From Garcia nutans (Eukaryota; Streptophyta; Magnoliopsida; Malpighiales; Euphorbiaceae): a DNA stretch of 64,000 bases. Positions 54,021 through 64,000 of this stretch are shown here, in pieces. The first letter of the stretch is position 1; each line of letters starts with the position of its first letter. The notes under the pieces are model-generated. The model did no database searches and was not told the origin of the DNA. It was given only the letters and a program-made list of their open reading frames with translations. The stretch covers positions 31,267,001-31,331,000 of the forward strand of contig CANTUV010000037.1 in NCBI GenBank assembly GCA_947685225.1. Direction: 5' to 3'. The position numbers were made by a program, and so were the translations under genes.

Positions 54021-54038
54021 CCGGTTCCAATGAACCGG
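54021..54038 (+). other. CCGGTTC/GAACCGG hairpin of B2 LTR
   Basis: CCGGTTC-CAAT-GAACCGG, a perfect 7-bp stem. It would lie in the transcribed leader about 240 bases before the LTR end. Confidence 0.7.
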
Positions 54039-54296
54039 GCGTTGTGGGGGTGCTGGGCCATTTCTCATCTTCCCCACACGTACCCAACTTTCTGAACCCA
54101 TTAGGGGTTGGGGATTCCTTAGGAATCGAGTCATCCATCACTTTCTTTTTCCCGGCCCGTCCGGGTGGCGACTTCATTTTCTTCGAACTTAGGTCCGTGT
54201 TCTCTAAGGCCCCGAGCCTAAACAGTGCCAAAGTCGCAAGAACCATTCCACCGGGAGTAGGGACGAAAATCCCCACTCACACCCACTTTTACCCAA

Positions 54297-55960
54297 TATG
54301 ACCTTTGAGATTCAACAGTTCAACACACTTCCCTAAACTTGGAGGCTCGTATGATAAAATCACTTTTTTTAAAATCTTAAAATCATATTTTGGTTTTATC
54401 AAATCAGTGTCATTGCACCTCAGGACTTGACTTTCCAAATTAATATATCTATAACATAATAACCGTAGTTACCATACTAAACTCAGGAATCAATTCTATT
54501 TGAGCAAAGACTATTGCACTTCAGATAGAAACATACACATTACTTGGCCAAAAGTCTAATTAAGTTTAAATATTGTCTATCTCATAGGCATGCCTATTCA
54601 AATAATCCCCACTAATAGATGCTACCTATCAAAAGAGATCAATAGGTCTTTAATAGGCTTGAAATGGGGTCTATAAGGGACACAGGTTAAATGAAAGCCA
54701 TTTTTAGATTGGAGCTGATATGACACTGCTGACAAACCTTCACACTACAATATTCTTATCGAAACTGTATACTGTTAGAGGTTCCAATTTCACCTTCTGG
54801 GCACTTTTATCTTCTGACTTCATGAAAATACAAAGCTTCTATCATTTGGAAGAATTCTTAATCTTTTCCTTTTATAAAAACTCAAGACCATTATTATATC
54901 CTTTTTTCATTTGGAATATCAAGACTTTCCAGATTACGGACTTGGAGTTGGATAAAACGAAAGATGGTTTTTCTTTTATTTCTTTGGCTAGACTGGACTA
55001 ATTCGAGTCAATCTATCCTTATAAACTAAGTGGAAGTCTTCTATTGCTTCAGGTAAAAGGAACTCTATTGGCTTCCTAAACCGCCCTTTTTGGGTTTTAT
55101 TTTCTTTTTCTTTTATTTTGTTTTTTATGTTCTTTTTTTCTTTTCTTTTCCTTTTTATTTTTCTTTTCGCTTTCTTTTTTTTTTTTGTCTTTTGCTTTGC
55201 CCTAGCTCTAAGAGAGTTGTCTTACTTGCACCATTCTATGCTTTTGACTATGGATGAATGTAGTATAGTGAGTCTACTTCAGGGAGGATGGATCCTTTGT
55301 TGCCCTAACTTTATCTCAATGGTGAAAGAGATTGGAGACATTAAATCTAGTTTAGGTAAACTTCAACTATCTTTATGGTCTTCATAATACATACTTTCTC
55401 GGTAATTTAGTGATCATCAGACTTGCCATAAGTATCACAACAGCTCATGGTAGGTTGTTGGAGTTTACAAGCTAATAAAAGCAAGCTAAAAATCTCATGA
55501 AGGCTCAAAGGGACGACTAGGGATTGATATTTAATTGGGTGGATTCTAGTTGTTGACTTACTAAACAATGCCTATATCATTTCTCCCTTAAATAAGCAAA
55601 GTTCAACTTTGTCTCAAAAGTTAGTCAAAGCATGTTCTAAGATTGACTAGGATCTAGACATAGGTAATTATGCAGGAGCCCTCCTAAGTAAGCATACACA
55701 ACTCAATGCTATATAATAACTCTCTCACCTAGTAAAGTTATTCAGATTATGATGCATAGATATACTAATTTATGAATATCAAGCTAAATTCATCATCGGT
55801 TGAGCACCAAAATGAGCAAAGACCAATAAAAATTTAATGAAAAATAATTTATTCAAATAATCTTAATTTAAAAACATAATTATTCCAAAAATATTAAAGA
55901 AAGCAAAAATAAAATAAGTAGCACTCAAGCCTAAGGAAGTTTGTTGAATTATAATCGATG
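54297..55960 (-). other. B3 non-coding tail
   Basis: Matches B1 29160-30520 plus the solo LTR-free continuation, in the same orientation, with a long pyrimidine tract (55095-55200). The unoccupied counterpart of the B1 solo LTR insertion site is at about 55560-55600. No protein motif is seen. Confidence 0.65.
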
Positions 55961-57384
55961 GTGCTTTATCCAATTGGACATGTCAGGGGCAATGGTCATC
56001 ACCTCCTCATCCACAATTTCTCCATCTATATCTTAAAAAGATAACAAGGCCAAACTTTCCATTAATCCTCCTTCTGTCATAAAGGTTGCTGGCGGTGGCA
56101 TTTTTTCAAACTTAGGCAATTTATTGCTCTTAGTGTTGGGTTTTTGGGTTCAGGCAACTTTTTACAGTCAATTAAATATTGGATCTCGTATTTTAACCTA
56201 AAATACTTGTTTGTTTCATGCCCTTGTGTTTGATGGAATTGATAAAATGCATTGGTATCAAAATTTAGTGGCAGAGGATTAGGTAACGGTCGAGGAGCAA
56301 GTGGCTGTAATAGCCCTTGCTTTTGCAACTTATTGAAAACCCAAGATAATGGTCTCCCCAACTCCGCCTCTTATTCCCTTAGCCAGTAGTTGCATTGACA
56401 TCCATTTCTTTTTGTGCACTCTGACTGCCAGATTGGTAGTTCCCTCTTTCATTCCTCCTAGAAAAAGCGATTCTTCTCTCATTCCCACTTTTCTATTTGC
56501 AAGCCAGCTTAGAGAAGATCTTTGAAATCCTTGATAAGGGTATGAGACATCCACTCATGAAGATTAAGCAGCACCTCTCTCACAATCATCCTAATCTGGT
56601 CTGACTCATCAGGCCCCTTTTGGAGCATGGCAGCCTTGTTTCTCCACCTTTTTACATTGTTAACAAAATTCTCATTATGTTTTTGCCTGATTGACTCAAC
56701 CTCCATCAAGGTCACTTCTAATTTCACATTATACCCATACTGTTGAATAAAGACTTTATACAATAGATCTCAATCTTTTTGGGTGTTCTTCTCTAAGGTA
56801 TTAAACCAGTTTTGCACAACAGGATCTAGTGAAAGTATGAAATACCTTAGAGTTTGAGCCTTAGTAGCTCTAGCAGACTGCATGGAAGTGATATACTACT
56901 TAACATGCAAGTGAGGATTTCCTGTACCATTTTACTTAGAAAAGGAAGGCATTTTGAACTTATAAAGGACTTCCTCATCTTGTTCAAACAGCTTGTCCAC
57001 CTCCAACATCTCCTTTGCTTTTAGCTTCTTTTCAAACTTCTTTTCTAGATCAGTAATCATCTTCTCTACATTTAAAGTTTCAATCTTTTCAATAGTTGAC
57101 TTCTCCACAACCTTTGGCTCCTTCTTCTTATCTTAAGGATCTTGGAAATACTGAGCCCAGTCGTCATCATCATCAACTACTACTCTATCATCATCAAAAG
57201 CTACTTCACCAACCTTAGAATTTCCCTTATCTTTCGGCTTCTTAGTACTATCAGATGCTTCAACAGTATTTTCCAATAGTGCAGTCAGTTTGCTTTTCAT
57301 AGTCTCAGCTATGACCTCCCTTAGTTCTTCCATTTTAGAGTTGATTGCATCATCTAACATCTTCTGAACTTGCTCCGAATCCAT
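55960..57384 (-). pseudogene. B3 gag, Tat/Ogre-like, heavily broken
   Basis: The start at 57384 reads MDSEQVQKMLDDAINSKMEEL, a diverged copy of the B1/B2 start. Pieces in order: 57133-57384 (acidic DDDDDWAQYFQD), 56509-56763 (VFIQQYGYNVKLEVTLMEVESIRQ, KRWRNKAAM), 56077-56361 (RPLSWVFNKLQKQGLL, and a zinc-like motif whose first Cys is Tyr: YQFHQTQGHETNKY). At least six stops interrupt it. It is older than B2 and not functional. Confidence 0.8.
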
Positions 57385-57411
57385 TACTTTCAGTGAGAAG
57401 TTGATTGAATC

Positions 57412-57732
57412 TGTAACACCCTTATACCCTATATACGTACAATACATATTTCCAGCATATGTAAAATACACATATACGGTATAAAAATGTCACAGACCGG
57501 TTTACTAAATTTCTTATAACATTTCCAATTTAAAATTTCAAATTCTAAATATATAAAAATTAAATAGAATATAAATATTCTTTACTTGTTATAAGAACCC
57601 AAAATAAATAATATATATAAAATCTCTGGGAAAAATTCGCCAGAGTTTTGTCTGTATTTTGGATATCCCAAAATTTAGCAATTACTCAACCTGCAAAAAG
57701 AAAACACTCCCAAATAATTTCCAATCACCATC
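57412..57732 (-). repeat. A2-like LTR fragment
   Basis: Starts with an exact TGTAACACCC end and aligns with 14179-14490 of the A2 LTR (shared AAAATCTCTG...ATTTTG and ACACTCCCAAA). It is cut by the B LTR at 57733. The B3 leader and primer site are missing here. Confidence 0.75.
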
Positions 57733-58776
57733 TGTGAGCGGGAATTTTTGCCCCACTCCCGGTGGAATGGTTCTTACGACTTCGGCACTGTTTAGGCTCG
57801 GGGCCTTAGAGAACACGGACCTAAGTCCGGAGAAAATGGAGTCGCCACCCGGACTGGCCGGGAAAAAGAAAGGGGTGGATGACTCGATTCCTAAGGAATC
57901 TCCAACCCCCTACTGGGTTCGGAAAGTTGGGTGCGTGTGGGGAAGGTAAGAAATGGCCCAGCACCCCCACACCGCCCGGTTCATTAGAACCGGCCTCCTT
58001 TACAGGTCTTAATATTATAAAATTCTTAAGTATAACAACATTATCCATATTACACACAATAATTAAAAGAAAGCATCATTATATTAAAATCAAAGCAATG
58101 TCCAAACAAAGCAAATAAATGGACACCCATCCAAGGATGGAAACATGTCCTTACATCGCACACCTAAATAGGACACCCACTGAAAGGTAGAAACATGCCC
58201 TTTACATAGGTTCTAAAATAAAAAAGCAAATTAAATTACATGATATTTAACTAATGAGGTACCCACCATGTGGAAACATACCTCTTACAACTTTTGGAAA
58301 TCTAAATTAATTGATAAAAGTAAATAACCATTCATAATAAATAAATCATTCATCAAAGGTACCAAATATCAATAAAAAGTAAACATCCATCCATGGTAAA
58401 TAAAATAAACCAAGCATTGAATTTAAATAAATTAAAGCATATAAAATAAATCAAAACATAATCAAATATGGAATTGAATAAAGCAAATAAAAGTCCAATT
58501 ATAGCTACTGTGACTTTTTATGGAATTAAAATAGGTTAGGGTTTTATGTTTTAAAAGGTTGGTAAGACTCTTTGATTAACTAAATTAATATATGAATGGT
58601 GAAATCATGAAACTAGGGTTTTAGACACTCTAAAATACTTTTGATTCATGGTTTTAAATGGTGATTTCAAGCTACTGTGTAAACTTAAAGTATTAGTGTT
58701 TTTATGGTTTTTAATGTTTTAAAGGATTAAAGCTTAGAAAAAGTTAGGGTTTAAGGTTTTAAAGGAATTAGAGCTT
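57733..58776 (-). repeat. Family B LTR, part left of the solo LTR
   Basis: Begins TGTGAGCGGG and includes the primer-site-like copy (57835-57847) and CCGGTTC hairpin (57976-57993, loop changed by one base). It ends with the GAGCT target site. Confidence 0.85.
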
Positions 58777-61074
58777 GTAACACCTCTATACCCTGTATAC
58801 GTACCAAGCATGCTTAAACGATCGTAAAATACGTATACTGAATATAGAAAATGCCACAGTTTAAAAGAGACACAATAATTATCTTTATAAATAAGTGAAA
58901 TCAATCTCAAACATTTAAAAGAAATCCAAAAGACACCATATATAAAAAAAACATTTATTAATTCACAGTGGAAGTTTTTACAAATATGATATAAATCAAA
59001 GTTTACAAAACATAGAATATATACATGATTGGCAGCTCTTCTCTGATCTTTAAGTTCCAAAATAACTCTTCAATGTCTAATCTCACTCGGTCTTGAGGAG
59101 CTCTCAGGTTCAACTCTGTTACCTGCGCGATCAAACAATATCGCGCTAAACCAACGGCTTAGTAGTACAAAATATACCAACACTATACTATACGACAATG
59201 CAATGTCACACATTTGATTACTCAAATCAATATCATAGATGAAAGGATAACCACATACCTTTATATTTCATAAACCACATGTATAAACATATCACATTTC
59301 AATATCCTTCCATATATCTCATTAGTTAATCATTTTACCATTCATGAATCACATTAAACAAAGACAAGCATGGGCCCAAGACATACTAATATGCCATTCA
59401 ACTTTCAGAGTTAATGCTTTGGTTTTGTTATCACATTTATCATTATCATAAAACCAACTAGGCTTCAAGGATTTAGGTTCAACCAAGCTTCAAGGGGAAC
59501 AAAGCATGCTAAGTATCAACCCAACTTGGCTTCAAGAACCAATCCAACCTAGCTTCAAGGGTTGTAACATCTCAATTAGGCTTCAAGGATCAAATCCAAC
59601 CTAACTTCAAGAGAATGTTACCAATAGGCATGCCACCAACAACAAAACTCTGAAAATGAATAACACATTAGACACATAATTCATTTATTATTTCATTCTC
59701 AATTCTCATCATCAATTAGGCAAACATGCCTTATGTTCTTTCAATTGAATCATCATAGCCAAACACAATGGCTTCACATCACTTTTGAGTTATCATAGCC
59801 AATCACAATGGCCTCATATCATGTTGTATCTCAATTCATATTATTCACCTAGCATCATCATATTATATCTCAATTCATATTATTCATATAACATCATTGG
59901 TATAACATTTCAAGATACATTATTCATATAACACATTGCCATTCACAAGTTTCACAATGCACAATATCTAACCTTGTTCACATAATATCATATGCATTAT
60001 CAAGTGTAAGTTTAATCTCAACCATGTAAGAAGAGAAAGGAAAAATCACAGTAGCCAACACACTCAAGGGACACGGCCAAGCTTGTGGCCGTGTCTCTCA
60101 ACCAAAAGCAACAGAAGCCAACATGGGCAAGGGACACGGCCGTGTCTCCTCCAAAAATCACCCAACACGGCCAAATTTCCATGGACTTGGCCGTGTCTCT
60201 CATGAATTGGCCGTGTCTCTCCTTGCTTTTGGCCGTGTCTCTCATGAATTGAAATCCTAACATGTTCAAGTCCCCTTTGGTTGCACTCAATTACATTATA
60301 CACAATATAGCATAATTCAAATGAATGTAATCCATGTTCTAAACACATATTTCACATGTTTACCACAATATTCACCTTAACAACCCATCATCAACACATT
60401 TAATCACCTTCCACTTCAAAACCCTAAAAAAACAACATCACTTTTAACCTACAATCTTCAACCAAAACCAAACCAACACTAAATTAACTCACAATCAATT
60501 TCAACATTTAGAAACTCATTTCAAACATACCAAATCATAATATTATCAAATCACAACACACTTCAAACACATCTTCAAAATACCAAAGGAAAACAAGAGA
60601 GTACTTACTTTAAATGAAGAAATTTCACAAATCTCCAACCAACTCCTTTGATTCCTCCTTCAATTTGAGCTTAGAACTTCAATATCCTCTCTTGCTCTCT
60701 TGCTCCCTTTTGTCTTTGGATGAGCTGGCCACCATAAGGAAAAAGAAGAAAAGATGATAAAGAAAAGTCAAATTATCATCTCTTTAACCACCAAGCAATT
60801 CTAAAAAGACAATTACCAACATACCCTCTTCTCACTTGTTCTAACAATCCTTCATCCACATGCCCTATTTAGTAATTTCATGCATCCCAAATAAAAATAT
60901 CTTCTTCCATTGACTCTCCATTTGACTTATGTATATGTTATTTATATTAACATATATACAACATATACATTTTCTTTCTTCACATAACTTTCCTTTGCAA
61001 AAACATATGTACATTAAATTCAAATCAAACAACAATTGTATTAAAACTTCTAGGGCATACATTGGGATATTACA
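58777..61074 (-). mobile_element. Solo LTR of family A, 2298 bp
   Basis: The plus strand runs from TGTAACACCTC to GGGATATTACA and is flanked by a perfect GAGCT duplication (58772-58776 and 61075-61079). It has the twin hairpin (59125-59162), inverted arms (59387-59412 and 59646-59670) around CTTCAAGG sub-repeats, a palindrome island of the GACACGGCC type (60070-60242) and the first splice donor (near 60605-60612). The second donor is not recognisable. Confidence 0.92.
60070..60242 (-). repeat. GACACGGCC palindrome island of the 58777-61074 solo LTR
   Basis: Includes GACACGGCCGTGTC as a direct palindrome and four more GGCCGTGTC copies paired with GACACGGCC or AACACGGCC. The motif is that of LTR C rather than the GACACGCCC form of A1. 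Confidence 0.75.
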
Positions 61075-62037
61075 GAGCTTACTATTTTAGGTTTGGAAAT
61101 TGAATTAGGGTTTTTAGGAGCTTTGAATTGGGGTTTCGGGTGATGAATTAGCTTTTGGAATTTGGAAATCAATTTGATAATTTTATGAAGTTTTATGAAT
61201 TTAAACAAACAGATTGAAGTTTTTATAAATAGAAAAGATGTTTTTTAATTCCTTTTGAAAGAAACAGAACCTAATTTAAAGTTTTGAAAGAAATAGAATC
61301 AAATATTGTTTTTGTTGAAAATATGTTTAATTAAGGTTTTAAGATTTTGAAGAGGTAAAAATAACAATTTTAAGTCTTTTTGGAAAATAAAGTAACGTAT
61401 TAGTGCTTTTAACTTTGGAAAAACTAAATTAAAGTTCTAAGATTTTAACTTTTGAAAAACACAATTTCATAGATTATGCTACTGTGAAAAAATAAAACAA
61501 AAATTAGAATCTCATACCTCCTTTTGTTGATTCTCCAAAAATAATTCTTCTTGGATGAACAAGAACAAAGACAATTGTTGCCTTTGAATTGCTTAAATTG
61601 TGTCCCTGCTATTCCAGAAAAAAAAATTGAATTGTTCCTTTTCCTTCCTTGATTTGGTTTCAAAATTTCAAGTCCTTGTTGCTTATTCGGCCTTTTTTTT
61701 TATTTTCGGCCTCCCCTTATTTCATTGCCTTTGGTCCTTATTTATAGAGGTTTCATATGGTTTCTTCCTAATTAATCACGGCAAGTAATATTAATAAGAA
61801 AAGGAAACCGAAACCTAATTGAATTAGGTTTCAAAAAATTTGCGTCGGAAAAATTGCGCTGCCGAAAAAATTGCAGCAGGAAAAAATGCGCTGGAGAAAA
61901 AAAATTGCGTCGCCCACAGGAAATTCTTAGATTGCATTAGGAAATCTTTTCGGCAAGGAAATAGCCAAATTCTTAGATGAAATAGATTTTCTAATGGGCG
62001 TAAAATAGAAAGTCTTGTTGCCTTGTTGATGGAAGTG
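61075..62037 (-). repeat. Family B LTR, part right of the solo LTR, end missing
   Basis: Continues the B LTR after the second GAGCT: AGGGTTT-rich part, TATA (about 61737-61747, minus), then a damaged palindrome region (61845-61930). The last bases before the plus-oriented LTR at 62038 do not match the TGTAGACCC end, so the end was lost. Confidence 0.75.
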
Positions 62038-64000
62038 TGTAGACCCTTAATTTTTTACCCAATCCGGTCCAATATGTTTTATTTAGACCAAAATAATTTT
62101 TGTTGTCTAATTGGTCCAAAATAATTTTAATTAAATAGTTTTTTCTTTATTATCTAATTTTTATTAATAAAAAATAAAAATAAACAAATAAAATTCAAAA
62201 TATAAAAATAAAAATCAGAATCGGAAAAATCGGCGACGAAAAAATTGTCGCGCGGGCCAGTGGGCATTTCGCCCGCAGGATTTTCTTGCGGGCGAAATAG
62301 CTTTTCTATTTCGCTAGCAAGATTTTCCTATGAGCAAAATATATTTTCTATTTCACCTGCAGGAAAATCCTGCAATCGAAATATATTTTTTCGCCAGGGC
62401 ATTTTTTCCTGCTGCAATTTTTTTCGGCAGCGCAATTTTTCTGACGCAAATTTTTCGAAACCTAATTCAATTAGGTTCAGTTTCTTTTTTTTATTAATAT
62501 TACTTGCCTTAACTAATTAGGAAAATCATATCAAACCACTATAAATAAGGACCAAAGGCAATTAAATTGGGAGCAAAAAATCCAACAGTAGCTTGGAAAA
62601 TTTGAAACCAAATCAAGGAAGGAAAAAGATCAATTCAATTTCTTTTTTTCTGGAATAGCAGGGAACGATTTAAGCAATTCAAAGGCAGCAATTGTCTTTA
62701 TTCTTGTTCATCCAAGAAGAATTATTTTTGGAGAATCAACAAAAGGAGGTATGTTAAATTCTTTTTGTTTTATCTTTTCACAGTAGCAAATCTATGAAAT
62801 TTTTGTTTTTTAAATCAAAAACCTTAGAACTTTAATTTAGTTTTTCCAAGGTTAAAACACTAATACTTTACTTTATTTTCCAAAAGACTTAAAATTGTTA
62901 TTTTTTCTTCTTAAAAATCTTAAAACTCTAATTGAACATATTTTTCAACAAAACTAGAATTTAATTCTGTTTCTTTTAAAATTTTAAACTTGGTATTGTT
63001 TCTTCCAAAAAACCATAAAAAACATCTTTTCTATTTATAAAAACTTCAATCCATTTGTTTAAATTCATAAAACCTCATGAAATCATTAAATTGTCTTTCT
63101 AAATCGTAATTCAAATTCATCACCCGAGACCCTAATTCTAAAACACTAAAACCCTAATTCAACTTCTAAACCTAAAATATTAAACTCTAACTCCTTTAAA
63201 TCCTTAAACCTTAATTTTTTCTAAACTTTAATCCTTTAAAACTTTAAAAACCATAAAACCACAAATAGATTAAATTTACACATTAGCTTAGAAACCTAAT
63301 ACAATAATCATAAACAATGAATCAAAAGTATTTTAAAGTGTCTAAAACCCTAGTTTCATGATTTCACCATTCAAAAATTAATTTAGTTAATCAAAGAGCC
63401 TTACCAACCTTTTAAAATATAAAATCCTCAATCTATTTTAATTCCATAAAAAGTCACAGTAGTCATAATTGGACTTTTATTTGCTTTATTTAATTCTATA
63501 CTTGATTATGCTTTGATCTATCTCTTATGCTTTAATTTATTTAATTTCAATACTTGATTTATTTAATTTATCATGGATGGATGTTTATTTTATATTTTGA
63601 TTAATAGCTTTGATGAATGATTTATTTATGATGAATGATTATTTACTTTTATCAATTTAGATTTCCAAAAGTTGTAAGAGGTATGTTTCCACTTGGTGGG
63701 TACCTCATTAGTAAAACATCATGTAATTTATATATTTTGATAATAGCTTTGATGAATGATTTATTTATGATGAATGATTATTTACTTTTATCAATTTAGA
63801 TTTCCAAAAGTTGTAAGAGGTATGTTTCCACTTGGTGGGTACCTCATTAGTTAAACATCATGTAATTTAATTTGCTTTTCTATTTTAGAAACTATGTAAA
63901 GGGCATGTTTCTACCTTTTGGTGGGTGTCCTATTTAGGCATGTGATGTAAGGACATGTTTTCATCTTTGGATGGGTGTCCATTTATTTGTTTTGCTTGGA
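62038..64000 (+). repeat. Family B LTR, plus orientation, cut by window end
   Basis: Starts TGTAGACCC. Palindromes at 62240-62450 (GCCCGCAGGA/TCTTGCGGGC and CCTGCAGGA/TCCTGCA), TATA at 62539-62548, AACCCTAA-like motifs at about 63120-63360, and a 140-bp tandem duplication at 63591-63870. It is probably the 5' LTR or a solo LTR of another B copy. Confidence 0.85.
63591..63870 (+). repeat. 140-bp tandem duplication in B LTR
   Basis: TATATTTTGA at 63591 recurs at 63731 followed by the same sequence through GGTACCTCATTAG. The corresponding part of the B2 LTR (about 53640-53775) is single. Confidence 0.85.

Larger units (their letters stand above)
45681..54281 (+). mobile_element. Element B2: gag-only Tat/Ogre-like element lacking 5' LTR
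   Basis: Plus-strand element: leader from 45681 (the first 150 or so bases, primer site and 5' LTR are missing), gag 46710-48106, a non-coding tail, a GACACGGCC island (50486-50799), three tandem hairpin arrays (50825-52050), a polypurine tract and a complete 3' LTR (52132-54281). It is joined head to head with B1 at 45680/45681. No pol. Confidence 0.8.
52132..54281 (+). repeat. B2 3' LTR, 2150 bp, complete
   Basis: Runs from TGTAGACCC to CCCCACTCACA. In order: palindrome region (52325-52500), TATA (52591-52600), AACCCTAA-like motif cluster (about 53210-53480), GGTATGTTTCCA segments, CCGGTTC hairpin (54021-54038) and a primer-site-like TGGCGACTTCATT (54165-54177). An open frame of about 110 codons at its 3' end recurs with changes in other B LTRs; I consider it incidental. 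Confidence 0.88.
54282..62037 (-). mobile_element. Element B3 remains: gag-only Tat/Ogre-like, rearranged
   Basis: Minus-strand sequence: a B LTR at the right (57733-62037, holding an A solo LTR), a short A LTR fragment (57412-57732) where the leader should be, gag (57384 down to about 55960), and a non-coding tail to about 54297. The tail array and 3' LTR are missing where B2 begins. Whether the right-hand LTR belonged to the same insertion is inferred from orientation only. Confidence 0.6.

Noticed and set aside
53957..54301. About 110-codon frame at the B LTR end, recurring at 25089-25355, 35890-36249 and 57821-58057
   Set aside because: Recurrence follows from LTR copying. Copies differ by frameshifts after about 60 residues and show no domain; I judged it not a gene, though a leader ORF cannot be fully excluded.
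1..64000. Host genes, tRNA or rRNA genes and endogenous pararetrovirus
   Set aside because: I found no exon-like conserved protein, no cloverleaf or rRNA signature, and no viral movement or coat protein motif. All recognised protein motifs belong to LTR retrotransposons.

Overview
This window reads as AT-rich, gene-poor nuclear DNA of a flowering plant, probably pericentromeric or other heterochromatin. I found no host gene, no tRNA or rRNA gene, and nothing bacterial. Almost everything is LTR retrotransposon sequence, nested and rearranged. Family names are from motif recognition, not a database search.

Three groups dominate. Family A is a Ty3/gypsy chromovirus, most like the Tekay/Del lineage: LTRs of about 2.3-2.9 kb (TGTAATATCC...GGTGTTACA), an initiator-Met tRNA primer site, and one gag-pol frame (gag, CCHC knuckle, protease, RT with FIDD, RNase H, integrase, C-terminal chromodomain). 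Family B is Tat/Ogre-like: LTRs of about 2.2 kb (TGTAGACCC...CGCTCACA), a primer site starting TGGCGACTCC, and a gag gene but no pol in any of three copies, as in terminal-repeat-with-gag (TR-GAG) elements. Family C is one solo LTR of about 2.4 kb.

Layout: 1-2537, plus-strand A LTR; 2538-10893, element A1 (minus, broken gag-pol); 10894-14178, old unresolved sequence with a Copia gag relic; 14179-22713, decayed A2 (minus) holding solo LTR C at 17541-19910; 22714-25028, B0 and A LTR fragments; 25029-45680, B1 (minus) holding an A solo LTR (30527-33021) and, inside its 5' LTR, the young element A3 (36358-44972); 45681-54281, B2 (plus); 54282-62037, remains of B3 (minus) and a B LTR holding an A solo LTR (58777-61074); 62038-64000, another plus-strand B LTR. 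Solo LTR boundaries are firm: all three have perfect 5-bp target duplications, and two have an unoccupied paralogous site in this window.

The most unusual content is a layer of short inverted repeats. A LTRs carry an island of about 200-290 bp of GC-rich nested palindromes (GACACG...CGTGTC; a different motif, GCGGTC...GACCGC, in the A3 subfamily). B LTRs carry GCCCGCAGG...CCTGCGGGC palindromes upstream of a TATA box. The tail of B elements before the 3' LTR is a set of tandem arrays whose units are mini-hairpins with a constant loop and changing, still-pairing stems. A LTRs also keep a twin hairpin and two consensus 5' splice donors; a TTTGCAG acceptor sits just before gag, suggesting a spliced leader. 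In A1 the second donor is amplified into a 27-bp tandem array in the 5' LTR.
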